Assembly (NCBI GenBank): GCA_002751075.1
Contig: NAOQ01000167.1
Span: 59,427 to 123,426, forward strand
DNA: 64,000 bases
Reading direction: 5' to 3'
Source: Ichthyophonus hoferi
Lineage: Eukaryota; Opisthokonta; Ichthyosporea; Ichthyophonida; Ichthyophonidae
Of this stretch, positions 12,801 through 24,800 are shown in pieces (position 1 is the stretch's first letter; every line of letters begins with the position of its first letter). Made by a program: the position numbers and the translations under genes. The notes beneath the pieces were generated by a model. The model saw nothing but the letters and a program-made list of their open reading frames with translations. It had not been told where the DNA came from and searched no databases.

Positions 12801-15800
12801 TTAAGGATCTACGCCACCCTGGTATTTGGCCCATTCCTGAATCCTATTGGGTGGATGGTGCCATGAATAGACCACCAGCTCGCAGTAAAGAGCTAGGTGC
12901 GATTCGGTTTAGTGTTAGACCGGTAAAGTGGCAGGTAAGGTTGAAATTTACTTTTTGTGTAAGCTCTTTCTCTCCTTCGATATGCACATGTTTACTGCCC
13001 TATATTTACTTCTTATGCCCTTGTATTTGTATTTCTTGTCTTCTGTTGTATTTGGCTACTTGCACCTGTTTGTTCTATCTCTTTTATCTTACATTATTTT
13101 TTTACATCCCGCTTCCTACAAGTTCATTTTCTCTTTTGTCTCTTTTCTTTCTGTTTTCTTTTTCTTTGCTCTATCTATTCCTTTGGCTTTTAGATCTCAT
13201 CCTGTGTGGGGTCACAGGTGGAGGATGGATTCTTTGACAAATATCATCTTACCAACTGCAATCTAGTGAAGACCATTCTCGATCAGGGCCAACCCGATAA
13301 TGTTTACCAGGTAGGTTTGGTATAATATAGATCATATATGTGCTAGATTCTCTACATTTGACCCGGCTTGCAGTTTATTGTTTCTCTTTTCCCGCTCTTT
13401 TCCCGCCGTCCGTTTGATTATCTGTGATTTTCTACCTATAAAACTTCGACTTCCTCTGGCAAGGTATGCCCTAAGAGATTGACTTCTATAAATATAAAGA
13501 TGGGTTGAATGTGTATGTACGAGTTTAATGACCTGATTGAATGAATATCATGTTTTTCAAATTGGGTTGTTCCAAGATGGGAATCGCAGCTTGGTCTCAT
13601 GAATTATTACATATAAGAATACCATTCCCTACCTATTTTTGCTTGCTAATCTCGATTGATGCGAATGGTTTTTGGTAATCTTATATTGTTTCTTAATCGT
13701 ACGTACCCAAAACTTGTATCCCGTGCGATGTAGTTATGAGCTTGATCATTGCTTTCTGTGTTGTTGTTTTATTTTCTTCTCAGTTAAATTGTAATTTATT
13801 CTAGGTTTCTATCAATACTTTCTATTCGTTTAAGTAGTGGGCCAATTTGACCTTTGCATATATTTTTTTTTATAAAAAAAAAGTGATATTTCACTATTGA
13901 GTGTCAAACTAACCGATTATACCGGCCACTACTAATACTGAACACAATCCAAACTTAGTAAGAAATATACCGTAATAGTTATACGACCTATTTTCGTTAT
14001 ATTATAAGTTATACTTAAGAGTCACATTGACTATTTCTTATGCATTACTTGTTTAGAAATGTACTCATATTAGCAATAGAGTCTATACCATGTGGTAGTG
14101 GTGGGCAATTATCTGGCTATAAATAATTCCCTTATTACACTTATTCCTACCTTGTTCATTTTAAAAACTTCTTTTTTAATTTGCTTTTTATTATTTGAAT
14201 TATATCTCTTTTTTTTTCTCGTTTTATATATTTTTATTTACTTTAATTTCAGTTCTATCTTTCCTTCTATCCCACTTGCTAACCATTATTATTATTGCAC
14301 CCGATTCTCTCCAATTTATATCCCTCTCAATATCTGCAGGTATTCATGCCGGGTAGTCATAAGAATGGAGGTAAAGGACACCCATTTGGATTTCTTAAAC
14401 CTAGTAGCCAGAATGATGGACTGTATTTGTTTGTGATGCCATACAACTATCCTGTACTCTTTGACCTTATTGCACAGCTCCGTTCATCCCCTTCCCCTAA
14501 TCCTAAATGGCGGGCTGACTTTGAGTTCTACTTGAATGATATTCCATACTACTATCTGCCCGCACTGAAAGAGAGAATGAGGCGGCTCAATAATGCAGAC
14601 AGGTGGGTGAAAAGGAAATACTAGTTGTGTTGATTTGATTTGAGAACCTGTATACAAATTAGCTATATATAGGTATATCAACTATAAACATATACTTGAT
14701 TGGCTTTATTATTATTTTAATTAAAATTAAATGTCTATTTATGGTGTCACTTATAGTTTTATTTTAACTTGCATCATACCCATTCTGTAATGAAATCACT
14801 GGTCTCCTCTTCCCTAATCATATATCCAATACACCTAGCAACGCCGATCAGCTGTCCCCTAATACACATACTATCTGTAGTAGAGTTTAATAATCTGAAA
14901 TAAAGATCTAGTAATGTTTTTGTTAAAAGATATTTTTTTAAAAAAATGCCCTGAAAGGGAAAAGATGGTGGTCATGTTTTAGTAAAATTATTTTACCACT
15001 CTACCTCTTTCTTCCACCTGGTGGAATATTTATGTTATCTGTATTGTGTACTAATTGCTTTGATGTTTCAATTATTACTCTTATTGCTGCTTATTCTGGA
15101 CACATATACATAGTTGTAGGCACATGTATGTGTGCCTATTTGTTTGTACATATACGTGACTCAGTTTAGAATAATAACGACAAATTTACTGCATACTACA
15201 ATTCGTAATCAAAAATCGAAGTTTTCTCTCGAGTTATTCCAACAATTTTACCCATGCTATATTTTTAAAAAATGACTTAGCACTAATACCCCCTCCCCCA
15301 CCTCTCCCCTGTACCCTCAACTATATATATATGTTACGTGCTTACCTACACGCATATATAGGTTTATACCTCAACACCTAGATGGACAGGTTCCCCCACA
15401 TGTACGTGACTACCTAGGTCGTGTGGCCAAGCAAGCAGCTGTAGAGAATGATCGCTTTCTTACACTTCATGCTAAACGACTGGCCACTCTTCGCCAACAG
15501 CAACACAGAAATGGCTCTACTATTAATATCACTCCTGCAGAATCTGCCCCAGCCCTACCCCCTCAGGATGGCAACTTAAAAGGAATAAAACGTATCCACA
15601 CTGAAGTAACTGGAGGGATGGGGGGCAATGTTATCAGTAGTGAAACAGATAAGGCGGCTAATCCAGAGGGAGCATTAACGGGAAATGATGGTACAAGTGC
15701 GCTTTTTCATAAAAATCCGTTTAATACCCCTCGGGCTGGCCTACTTGATAACCTCTACAAATTATCTGGTCAATTTTATTCAGCTGCAGATGGGCTTCCT

Positions 15801-16975
15801 GTTTTGGAGGATGAGGATATGGGCCATGCGCTGTTGTGTTCCGATATGGGTGCTAATTCCCCCGCGTATACACGTCTGTCATTAAGAGAAGAAAGTTTGA
15901 AATTTCGTTCAGCAAGGGAGTATGAGTCGTCTGGTCTCCGAGGAATTCCATTTGGAAATCCGTTTATTGACGACAAGGCAGTCAATCTTACAAAGGGCGG
16001 TCCACGTGGGCCTGGTCAAAGGGCCCCTGTGAGGCCACCGCAACTAAATCTACCGCCACATAGTGAGCCTAGTGGGGTACAAGCAGTGGCTGGTCCTGCT
16101 CAGGGAGGTCAGAATAGGTCTCAGAACATGCCAAACTTGGCTGTAACTACTCCTCCGCCCAGCCCAGGAGCACTCCCAACTCGGCACAATCAACCATTAA
16201 ACACTCCACATGTGCAAGGACAGGCCGGGAATCTCCCGCAGAGAGGGGTTCCACGACCTCCCCTTCACCACAATATGCCACGTCGAGGGAATGACCAAAG
16301 GTGGCCACCTGGACCTCAACAGGGTCAAAATGCTTTATTGGGTCGAAGCAGTGGTCCTGGCCCTATTCTCACCCCTGGTCAACCTGGCCAAATGAAAGGG
16401 CCAGGATCAGTGCAGCAAGGTGGACAAATCCAACGGCCTGGTGTGCGGCCTTCACAACAGGTGTGTAGTTTTATTATATTCACTCTATTAGCGTATGAAG
16501 CATGTCTTGCTTCTTAATTAGATACCAATATGTGTAGAGCTGGCTATATAAAAAAGCGCACAAACATGCTAATGTATTTGCTTATTCTTGTGAGTATTAC
16601 ACTTGACGCACACTAATCCTCTTGACTCATTCCATAATCCACTCGTCACAGTTGGGTATGCCCCAGCCTGGCCGTCCATCACTTTCTATGTCAAACAACG
16701 CAACCAGCTCCCCAACGAGTGCTATCGGCATGCAGAATCCGTCACTAACACAGTCGGTTAGTCGCCCCCGAGATAACAATGAGCTCAAGAAAATGCTCAT
16801 GTCAGAGATACGTAGGCCAGGAAAGAATTATCAGCAGGTTGTCAAAAACCTTAATTACATCCAAGGAGACAAGGCTACCAAACAAGCATTCCTTAGAGAG
16901 ATTGTGGCTGAAGCTCGGAAACTTAAAAAACAAATCCTGATTCATTTACTAGAGGAGCAGATGGAAAGTTTGTGA
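9884..16975 (+). CDS. INTS6: Integrator complex subunit 6
   Basis: Subunit of the nuclear Integrator complex, which cleaves snRNA and other Pol II transcripts; in animals INTS6 helps recruit PP2A. Nine exons: 9884-10372, 10699-10809, 10975-11165, 11433-11794, 12762-12934, 13194-13310, 14340-14602, 15362-16460, 16652-16975 (1042 aa, human 887). The VWA domain starts near residue 88 with VHIVFLLDTSVSMNQR, giving MIDAS D96, S98 and S100; VILLSDGS follows in exon 3. HPGIWPIPESYW, LYLFVMPYNYPVLF and WRADFEFYLNDIPYYYLPALK match INTS6 homologues. The last 65 residues (EIRRPGKNY, LNYIQGD, FLREIVAEARKLKKQIL) match the C-terminal INTS6/SAGE1/DDX26B domain. Residues about 600-935 are Pro/Gly/Gln-rich and look disordered. 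Oddities are an N-terminal extension of about 87 residues with 16 glutamines (57-72), and an inserted C338-x-H340-x6-C347-x2-C350 motif in exon 4. The exon 8 acceptor was chosen by phase and reading frame. Confidence 0.94.
12635..12754 (+). repeat. Long CT microsatellite / polypyrimidine tract before INTS6 exon 5
   Basis: About 120 almost pure C/T bases, mainly (CT)n and (TTTCTC)n, end a few bases from the exon 5 acceptor at 12761. This is an extreme polypyrimidine tract. Confidence 0.85.
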
Positions 16976-17412
16976 GACTGTATTGAAAACTGTACCCTGA
17001 GGTCACATGATAGGAATGATTTGTAAAAAAAAATATAGAAGGTTTCTTAAATTGCAATTTGTAGAAAAATACATTAAGGTCTTGAAGGCTTTGTGCATAA
17101 CTTTTTATTAGGTAGGATTACAAAAAGGATGGGTGTTTATGTACATTAGCTTTATTTTAGTTGCGTTTTCTATTGATTGTATTTATGCAGACCCAATATG
17201 AGTCAACCAAATCGTTGAAGATATTAATTAAGATGCTGATGTATAGATGTAAATGATTTCTCTTCAAACCTCTATTTACAAGCATTTGTATGAGTTGAAT
17301 TTCAAATGGGAGGTATCCAGTAATTCATAAACCGCTGTATGCACTCTAAGGCTTTAATTTTTGTATGACAATACTGCATTGCTTTATGGTTATTTGTGTG
17401 ATCATATGAAAG

Positions 17413-17418
17413 AATAAA
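17413..17418 (+). promoter_or_regulatory. Possible poly(A) signal of INTS6
   Basis: AATAAA about 440 bases past the INTS6 stop. This is a plausible end of the transcript, but the hexamer is common in such AT-rich DNA. Confidence 0.35.
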
Positions 17419-17855
17419 TGGTAAAGAAAGTGCCGTAGCTATTTTGACATTTATTAAAGAGGATCCACTAGTTAGCAAAAACTAGAGTTGGTTACCGCAG
17501 TTAGCTGATAGATAAGCAGCATGCTTGCATGTGAAACATCAAAGATGCGGAATAATTTCCCAGAATTTGACAAAAACTATGAATGAAATTACTACACTAT
17601 TTGTCAATTTCAGATTATGTAGTTATTGTCTCACCCATTATGGATAGATAGACCCTGCAGTTACAAGTAGAATATTACATAAAGGCAAAAAACAATTATT
17701 TAGTATAACTTCAGAAAAACAATAAGGGTATCTTGTCAGAGATGAGACCTTTTCATTTTTTCTACAGCTCTTCCGGTAATATAATTATTCATCAATTAAA
17801 GGCTATGAATAGCTTATTTTTAATTTACTGATTAATTTAGACTACCTGTTTTTCT

Positions 17856-17994
17856 CCCATGTTATGTATTTAGCTATATTTGACACTATGTCCGTTCAAT
17901 ATTGAACTCTTTGAGTTAGTTTAATGTAGCAGGAGAAGTCCGCAGTTATAAGACATAATTTCATAACTAATAAAAAATAAATACATTAAATTTG
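17856..17994 (+). repeat. Left copy of a 139-base identical repeat flanking the gap
   Basis: Identical by eye to 18606-18744. Only four bases (CTGA) separate it from the N run. It looks like the end of one contig. Confidence 0.9.
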
Positions 17995-17998
17995 CTGA

Positions 17999-18605
17999 NN
18001 NNNNNNNNNNNNNNNNNNNNNNNNNNNNNNNNNNNNNNNNNNNNNNNNNNNNNNNNNNNNNNNNNNNNNNNNNNNNNNNNNNNNNNNNNNNNNNNNNNNN
18101 NNNNNNNNNNNNNNNNNNNNNNNNNNNNNNNNNNNNNNNNNNNNNNNNNNNNNNNNNNNNNNNNNNNNNNNNNNNNNNNNNNNNNNNNNNNNNNNNNNNN
18201 NNNNNNNNNNNNNNNNNNNNNNNNNNNNNNNNNNNNNNNNNNNNNNNNNNNNNNNNNNNNNNNNNNNNNNNNNNNNNNNNNNNNNNNNNNNNNNNNNNNN
18301 NNNNNNNNNNNNNNNNNNNNNNNNNNNNNNNNNNNNNNNNNNNNNNNNNNNNNNNNNNNNNNNNNNNNNNNNNNNNNNNNNNNNNNNNNNNNNNNNNNNN
18401 NNNNNNNNNNNNNNNNNNNNNNNNNNNNNNNNNNNNNNNNNNNNNNNNNNNNNNNNNNNNNNNNNNNNNNNNNNNNNNNNNNNNNNNNNNNNNNNNNNNN
18501 NNNNNNNNNNNNNNNNNNNNNNNNNNNNNNNNNNNNNNNNNNNNNNNNNNNNNNNNNNNNNNNNNNNNNNNNNNNNNNNNNNNNNNNNNNNNNNNNNNNN
18601 NNNNN
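17999..18605. other. Assembly gap (607 N)
   Basis: A run of N. Because the same 139 bases occur on both sides, the true gap may be zero or negative. Confidence 0.98.
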
Positions 18606-18744
18606 CCCATGTTATGTATTTAGCTATATTTGACACTATGTCCGTTCAATATTGAACTCTTTGAGTTAGTTTAATGTAGCAGGAGAAGTCCGCAGTTATA
18701 AGACATAATTTCATAACTAATAAAAAATAAATACATTAAATTTG
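18606..18744 (+). repeat. Right copy of the 139-base repeat flanking the gap
   Basis: Begins at the first base after the N run and matches 17856-17994 without a visible mismatch. The exact coincidence with the contig edge points to an unmerged overlap rather than a biological duplication. Confidence 0.9.
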
Positions 18745-21700
18745 GTCTGCATTGGAAGTTTACAAGGCTTATTTTATTATTTCACATCAGAGGCTTGTTT
18801 AAGAAAAACAAAGATTGATGTGGGAACATTGGATTACCTATTGATAAGAATGGTTTACAATTATCTTCTTATTTTTGTGCCTCGTTTTAATGCCAAAGAA
18901 AGGTGGGAAAGATTAAATCAATTAGCTAGTGCCGTAGCTTGTGGAACAACAATCAGATGAAAACTTGAATATTGAGTTTTACTCCTGCCCTAGTTTCTCA
19001 TTGTGCCATTTTATTTGGCATATCTGTGAATATCTCTGTAGATTGATCTTGAAACCACTGGGATGACATTTCTATAAGGGTTTTGAATGATAGTAAGTAT
19101 ATTTCTAACACCTAGTTGGATAAATTCTTACAAAATAACGAATGTAAAGGTTTTGTTAACAAGAAGAATGTTGTTACTGTGGTGCACAGTCATTAGCAGT
19201 ATTTTATGCAGGTTAATGATGACACCAGTTAGTATACGCTTCTGTAAAACCTTTTATGGTTTTAATGCATTTGTTAAATACGTTTGATAGCCATTATCTG
19301 TAAATATATTTCAGGTCGTATATGTATTGATGTAAACGGGTTTTGATGCCTTTCCTTTTTCATTCAGCATATTGCAAGCTTCTAATTTCTCTACAATTTT
19401 ATTTCTTTGTTTTCGTAATCGAGATAATGTTAATGACCAATTTATATAATTGACTGTCTTTGTGAAGAATAATGATGTATCTATTTCGACAGCCAAAGTA
19501 GAGCTGATCACGGCCTTGCACGTACTTATGAATAAAATATTTTATTATGATTGTAATATATTTACAGAAAAAACTCGTTAATTATTGTCACTGCAAAATT
19601 GAAAATATCTAATTGCGTGGTCTGATTACAAAAACCCAAAGCATAAATAATAATATTATTACTTCGAGATTTCTGAGTATTAGGTGCAATGTCTCTTTGT
19701 ACAATCAAATCAATTTAAATAATGGCATCTTTAAAGTTAGCAATTTGATAGCCAATTCTACTGGATATTTCATAATTTGAAGCGTTTTTTTTTTTTTTTG
19801 TAGGAGGGGAAACGAGAGATTTGGAGCATGGCTATCAAAGTTTAATAAAGTCGTCTTTAAGTTTTGGATCTACCTTTCTTGAAAAATGTGTAAATACAAT
19901 AGTTCAATATTTTCAAATTTACCCTGTAAAATAAGTAAGGCATATTTTTTAAAAAGTCGCAATTTTTATTACAAACGTTTTAAATAAAAATAAATTGCAA
20001 ATCCATTTATGACACTTGCTGCAGTAGTTGCTTACACATATTTTTCCAAGTTCCTTGACATTAAAGCATAGCTATATATACACAACACTTCAAATAATTT
20101 CTTAACGAGCATCCTGAGTCTACAGTAATACTAAATTACACTAAGATTTAATATTGAAGATTACCATGAGGTGGAAATAAAACTAATATGTTTATTAATA
20201 TATAGGTCTTTGAATAATATAGCAGTGTGGAATTGGAAGTTTATTATACATATATTACCCGAGAAGGGTAAAAACATTATGACTATTCTTAGACAATGAT
20301 GTAATGAACACATTGTGATTATCTAAATATAGTTAAATATACAAAATATCCTTGTACACTAGTCAGGATTCGATAGCAAATATGTGGGGGTTTTCTATCC
20401 AAATTGTCTCGCGATCAAAATTATAGTCTACCCAATCCAAATTATATTTTCACAATCAAAAGGAAATAAAATAATTGAAAAAAATTACGTCTTTTAATGT
20501 AGTAAAAAACTAGTAATTCATTTTTGTTTTTGCTATCTGTGCTATGTAATATAGTTTTTCAGAGATTATAATTTCTTGATGTAAAATGAAAAGAATAGCT
20601 CGATCTTGAGTTTTATAAAATATGTTACTCAATGATGCCTCTTAAATGCCCAATAAAATCAAGCCAATTGCTAATATATTCTTTATGTTAAAAGTTCTAG
20701 TAAATTAATTTCAGTTAAATAAAACAACAAAATATTTTCTTTTTTTTATTGTTTGATTTTGTTGTTCACAGGCTTGCAAATGTTTATTTAAAAATTCCAA
20801 TTGCCAATCAATTAAAAGATGATATATTAACCAATAGAAAACATCTCAGAAATGATAGACAATAAATATTAAAGATCAAATAGTAGATCCAATCCAATCT
20901 ATCCAGAAAAGTAAGAAAAGTAGCTCTCATTGCCTAATCATAACGAGTCGAACCAAACAATTAACTTTATATAGGTAATTCGGGTCAATGAAAATCCGGG
21001 GACAATCGACTGCAATTGTACAGTTTCGAAAAATAGAACGGTGGGAAAGGGATAGATTTGGGACGATTTCTCTGTTAGATAATATAATCTGTAGAATACA
21101 GCCATCATCCAGGCTGCATCGTAATAGCATTCATCGAGCATAGATATCCTTGAAGGTCAGCAGTTTTTCCAAAGAATATTTTGATGTATATTGATATATA
21201 TGAGATTTATATATATATATTTAGTCCAATTTACCAGAGTCCATAAAGCCATGGTTTTGATGAGCCAGTCATGTTTTGTCTTAATGCATCCATATTAAAA
21301 TAACAACACACCGGATCCAGTGCAATACGAAAAAACAGCCATTAAACACCCACCTGTGATTGATTTATACCTTACCCAGAGAGTTAAACCAGGGAGAGAG
21401 ATAGCATATATAGAATTTGGTATTAATCTAGGACTTAAAAGACAGAGGGAGCGTGGGTAATGAGACAAAGACAGGGGTAGGGGGAAGGGGAGAGAAAGAC
21501 AAGAAATACATGTAAGAGAAGATGTAAGAGCAACATATATGAGGGAAAAAGTAAAGTTAATGTTGGGTTTTATTATTTCATAACGTCCTTGTTACAAACA
21601 TGCAACGGTTTCACAGGCTTCTAGTTCTTTCTACAAGTACAAAAAAAATTGGTTTGTTATACCAGTGGTAAGGGAGTTGTTTAGTAATTTATATGATAGT

Positions 21701-21762
21701 GCTGTGTATTTATAGTTGTATATACACACTAGTAGCCTTGCCATTGCGATCCTCCTTGAAAC

Positions 21763-21795
21763 ATGAAAGCAATCACTCAACTGTGCTCTGTGTGA
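21763..21795 (+). other. Ten-residue upstream ORF before SF3B3
   Basis: ATG at 21763 opens MKAITQLCSV and stops at TGA 21793-21795, 28 bases before the SF3B3 ATG. It is relevant only if it lies in the mRNA leader. Confidence 0.35.
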
Positions 21796-21823
21796 TACAA
21801 GCAGGGAGTGAGAACTTGGCAGG

Positions 21824-24800
21824 ATGTTTCTCTACTCGATGACCCTGCAGAGGCCCACCTGCATTATGAATGCTGTGGCGGGAAATTTTAGTGGCACTAA
21901 ACAACAGGAATTACTTGTTGGGAGGGGCAATGTTCTAGAGCTTTATAGACTAGACCCCGCTAGTGGAAAGGTGGGTGGTAGTGGTGGAGAGGCGGGGTAG
22001 AGGGAATGAGAGAATGAGGGAGTGTGAAGGGGTGAGGTAGGGAGTGGGAGGGGAAGAGAGTGAGAGATGCATGGCTTTTCGAACTCTCTGCTGGTTGACT
22101 GTTATATTATATATCATGCGTACACTGTAATGCACCAATAATATATGCACTAAACATTAATTTACACATAGTGTACAAAATATAATTATTAATTTTATCC
22201 ATGCCAGATACTTTCATAGTTGTTAAAAGTCAAGGCATATCCATTATATTGTATTTTAGTTAAAGTAATACAATACCTTTACGATATATTAGTGTTATAC
22301 CTAGGGGGAAGGGCTATAAAGCTGGTGTTTCTCATTAAACAACTGGTACTACACACCTATGACATATCATTCCGTTTACATATACATTACAATGAAAGCA
22401 GCACACAAACTGTACTATAAACACATATATACTAATACAAATACATACACACCATGGTATAGATATATAAACGCATACATGCGTATAAACAGATACCATT
22501 CTTGTATGTAATCATTTTTTATACCTTTTTCTTTACCCTCTTGTGAACCTATCCTATCTAACTTATTACTCCTATCTGTTTACACACACCTTATTCTCAT
22601 ATAGCTCTATATATCTATAACGGATAAAGGAGTTCATCAAGCTCAAGTTACTAAAAACACTACACTATAGCTACTACACATATATAGATACACCTGTTGA
22701 TAATATGTTATATTTTAATACAATATTTCGCATCATATGGTTGTGGTATATAGTAGTCATTCCTATCCACTTATATATTCTATGGTTAGCATATTATAGC
22801 ATATCATGTTATATCTTCAGAGATATGAATAGTATTTATTTATTGCATGGGTACATATCTACCAAGTTGGTTAAAGTGGCTGAGTAGTATGTGGACAAAG
22901 ATACATTCTCGTAATACAATACATAGCCATATATGTGCAAGGTCAATGTAGTGCAGTATTCCATAAAAATAAATTTACAACACTTGGTATTTAAGTACGC
23001 TATTGTGTGTTTATTAAATGAAGTTTATAGGGTAATCCGTTGATCCATTTGTATAACCTTCCTATTACTGTATCCTATTATCTGACTCTTTCTCTTTCAC
23101 TCTTTTCTTTATAGATCTATCAATTGCTGTCTATTCAGATATTTGGTGTTATTCGCTCTATGACACCTGTGCGATTGACTGGTAGCTCTAAAGGTAATTT
23201 ATCCAACCATAATAATACTTCATTATGTTCTTGCACTATTTGATTGTGTTGTTTAAAATTTGTGGTTGCGTGATTGGATAGATTATACTTTAATAGACCA
23301 AAGCTGCCAACATACCCTGCATTTCTCGTTCTGAATCTATCAATGTATGCTATATAGTTTAGTGTATACAAGGGGTACCAATAAGGTTTATGGAGATATA
23401 TCTGGCTGGAGTATATAACCATACACAGGCATTTTCACATAAATCTACATGTACATATATATACTTATTGCATACAATCGCCTTATAAAACTATTATATA
23501 TCTAAATATCCAATTATATATGCATCTATTCAGTGCATTAATTCTGACCTCACATATCCCGTAAGCCCATTTAACTTACTATGGTTTTTTTTTTTATATG
23601 GCTTATGCAAACCAATACCACAGCACATTGTAATTTACGTATTTGTTAACCTATTAGATTTATTTATTATCATGACCTATAGTGATTTATTATCCAGTCT
23701 CATGCCACGAGGCTTGGTTTGAATTGGATCACATTACAGCATAACGCCTCATTCCATCTATTCTTTTATCCCATTTTATCTTCATTATTCTATTGGTACC
23801 CTTGCCATCCCGTCTTGCTAACCAATCAACTTCCCTCAGATTACATTGTGATTGGATCAGACAGTGGTCGAATTAGTATCCTTGAATATGACGCTGATCG
23901 CAATCTATTAGAGAAGGTGCACGAGGAGACCTTCGGTAAGAGTGGGTGTAGACGTATTGTCCCTGGCCAGTACCTAGCCGTGGATCCTAAAGGGAGAGCC
24001 GTTATGATTGGTAGGTGAGGATAAGAGTAATGATATGATTGGACGATGCGGGAATGAGGGGGCTGTTATTGGTTGTGGTTGCTTGTATGTGGTGTGGTCT
24101 AACTATATTCTATGCGCATTTCTACTATCATATACACCTATATAGCCTATATATCTCTCACTTGGTCTAGTCCTTGGTGGATAAGTAGAAACTAGTATGC
24201 TTTATTTATAAACCATCTATCTGTATATTTGATATATATATAAATATAAACAAGTTCTTTATCTCAACTAATATATTACATTGATCCTTTATTATTGACA
24301 TCTCAACATATCTGAGAAGAAAACACGAATATCTGCTGAACATACATACACCATATATATAACAACACACTTAGCTCAATCTACATACAAATGGACCTAT
24401 CTAATTATTTATCTATACAATATGGTATACCTTAAGATAGTATACTAACCCTTTGATATTTGACCCACAGCATCTGTAGAGAAACAGAAACTAGTATATA
24501 TTCTCAATAGAGATCAGAAAGCCAGACTTACCATTTCATCTCCCCTGGAGGCGCATAAATCACACGCTATTCTCTTTCATGTTGTTGGACTGGACGTAGG
24601 GTTTGAGAATCCGGTGTTTGCTTGTTTGGAACTGGATTACTCCGAGGCAGATGAGGACCCGACACAGGAGGCCCTACAGGAGGCCCGCCAGGTAAGGCGT
24701 GTATGGTGATTTGGTGGAATGGGTTTAGTTGTGAAACATGCAGTTGTATGAGATGTTTATCACTGGGATGATGGATAGAGTGTGTCCATATTTAGATATG

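Larger units (their letters stand above)
16976..21823. other. Gene-poor spacer between INTS6 and SF3B3, with an assembly gap
   Basis: Holds the INTS6 3' untranslated region, the gap at 17999-18605 with its flanking copies, and about 3 kb of AT-rich sequence. Short open stretches exist (plus 18742-18960, minus 19311-19511, minus 20927-21141), but none has recognisable homology or partner exons. The SF3B3 leader occupies the end. Confidence 0.6.

Noticed and set aside
17921-18636. Long open frames on both strands through 17921-18636
   Set aside because: They consist almost wholly of N from the assembly gap.
18742-18960. Possible small protein after the gap
   Set aside because: No homology recognised, no splice partners, and it begins within the duplicated contig edge.
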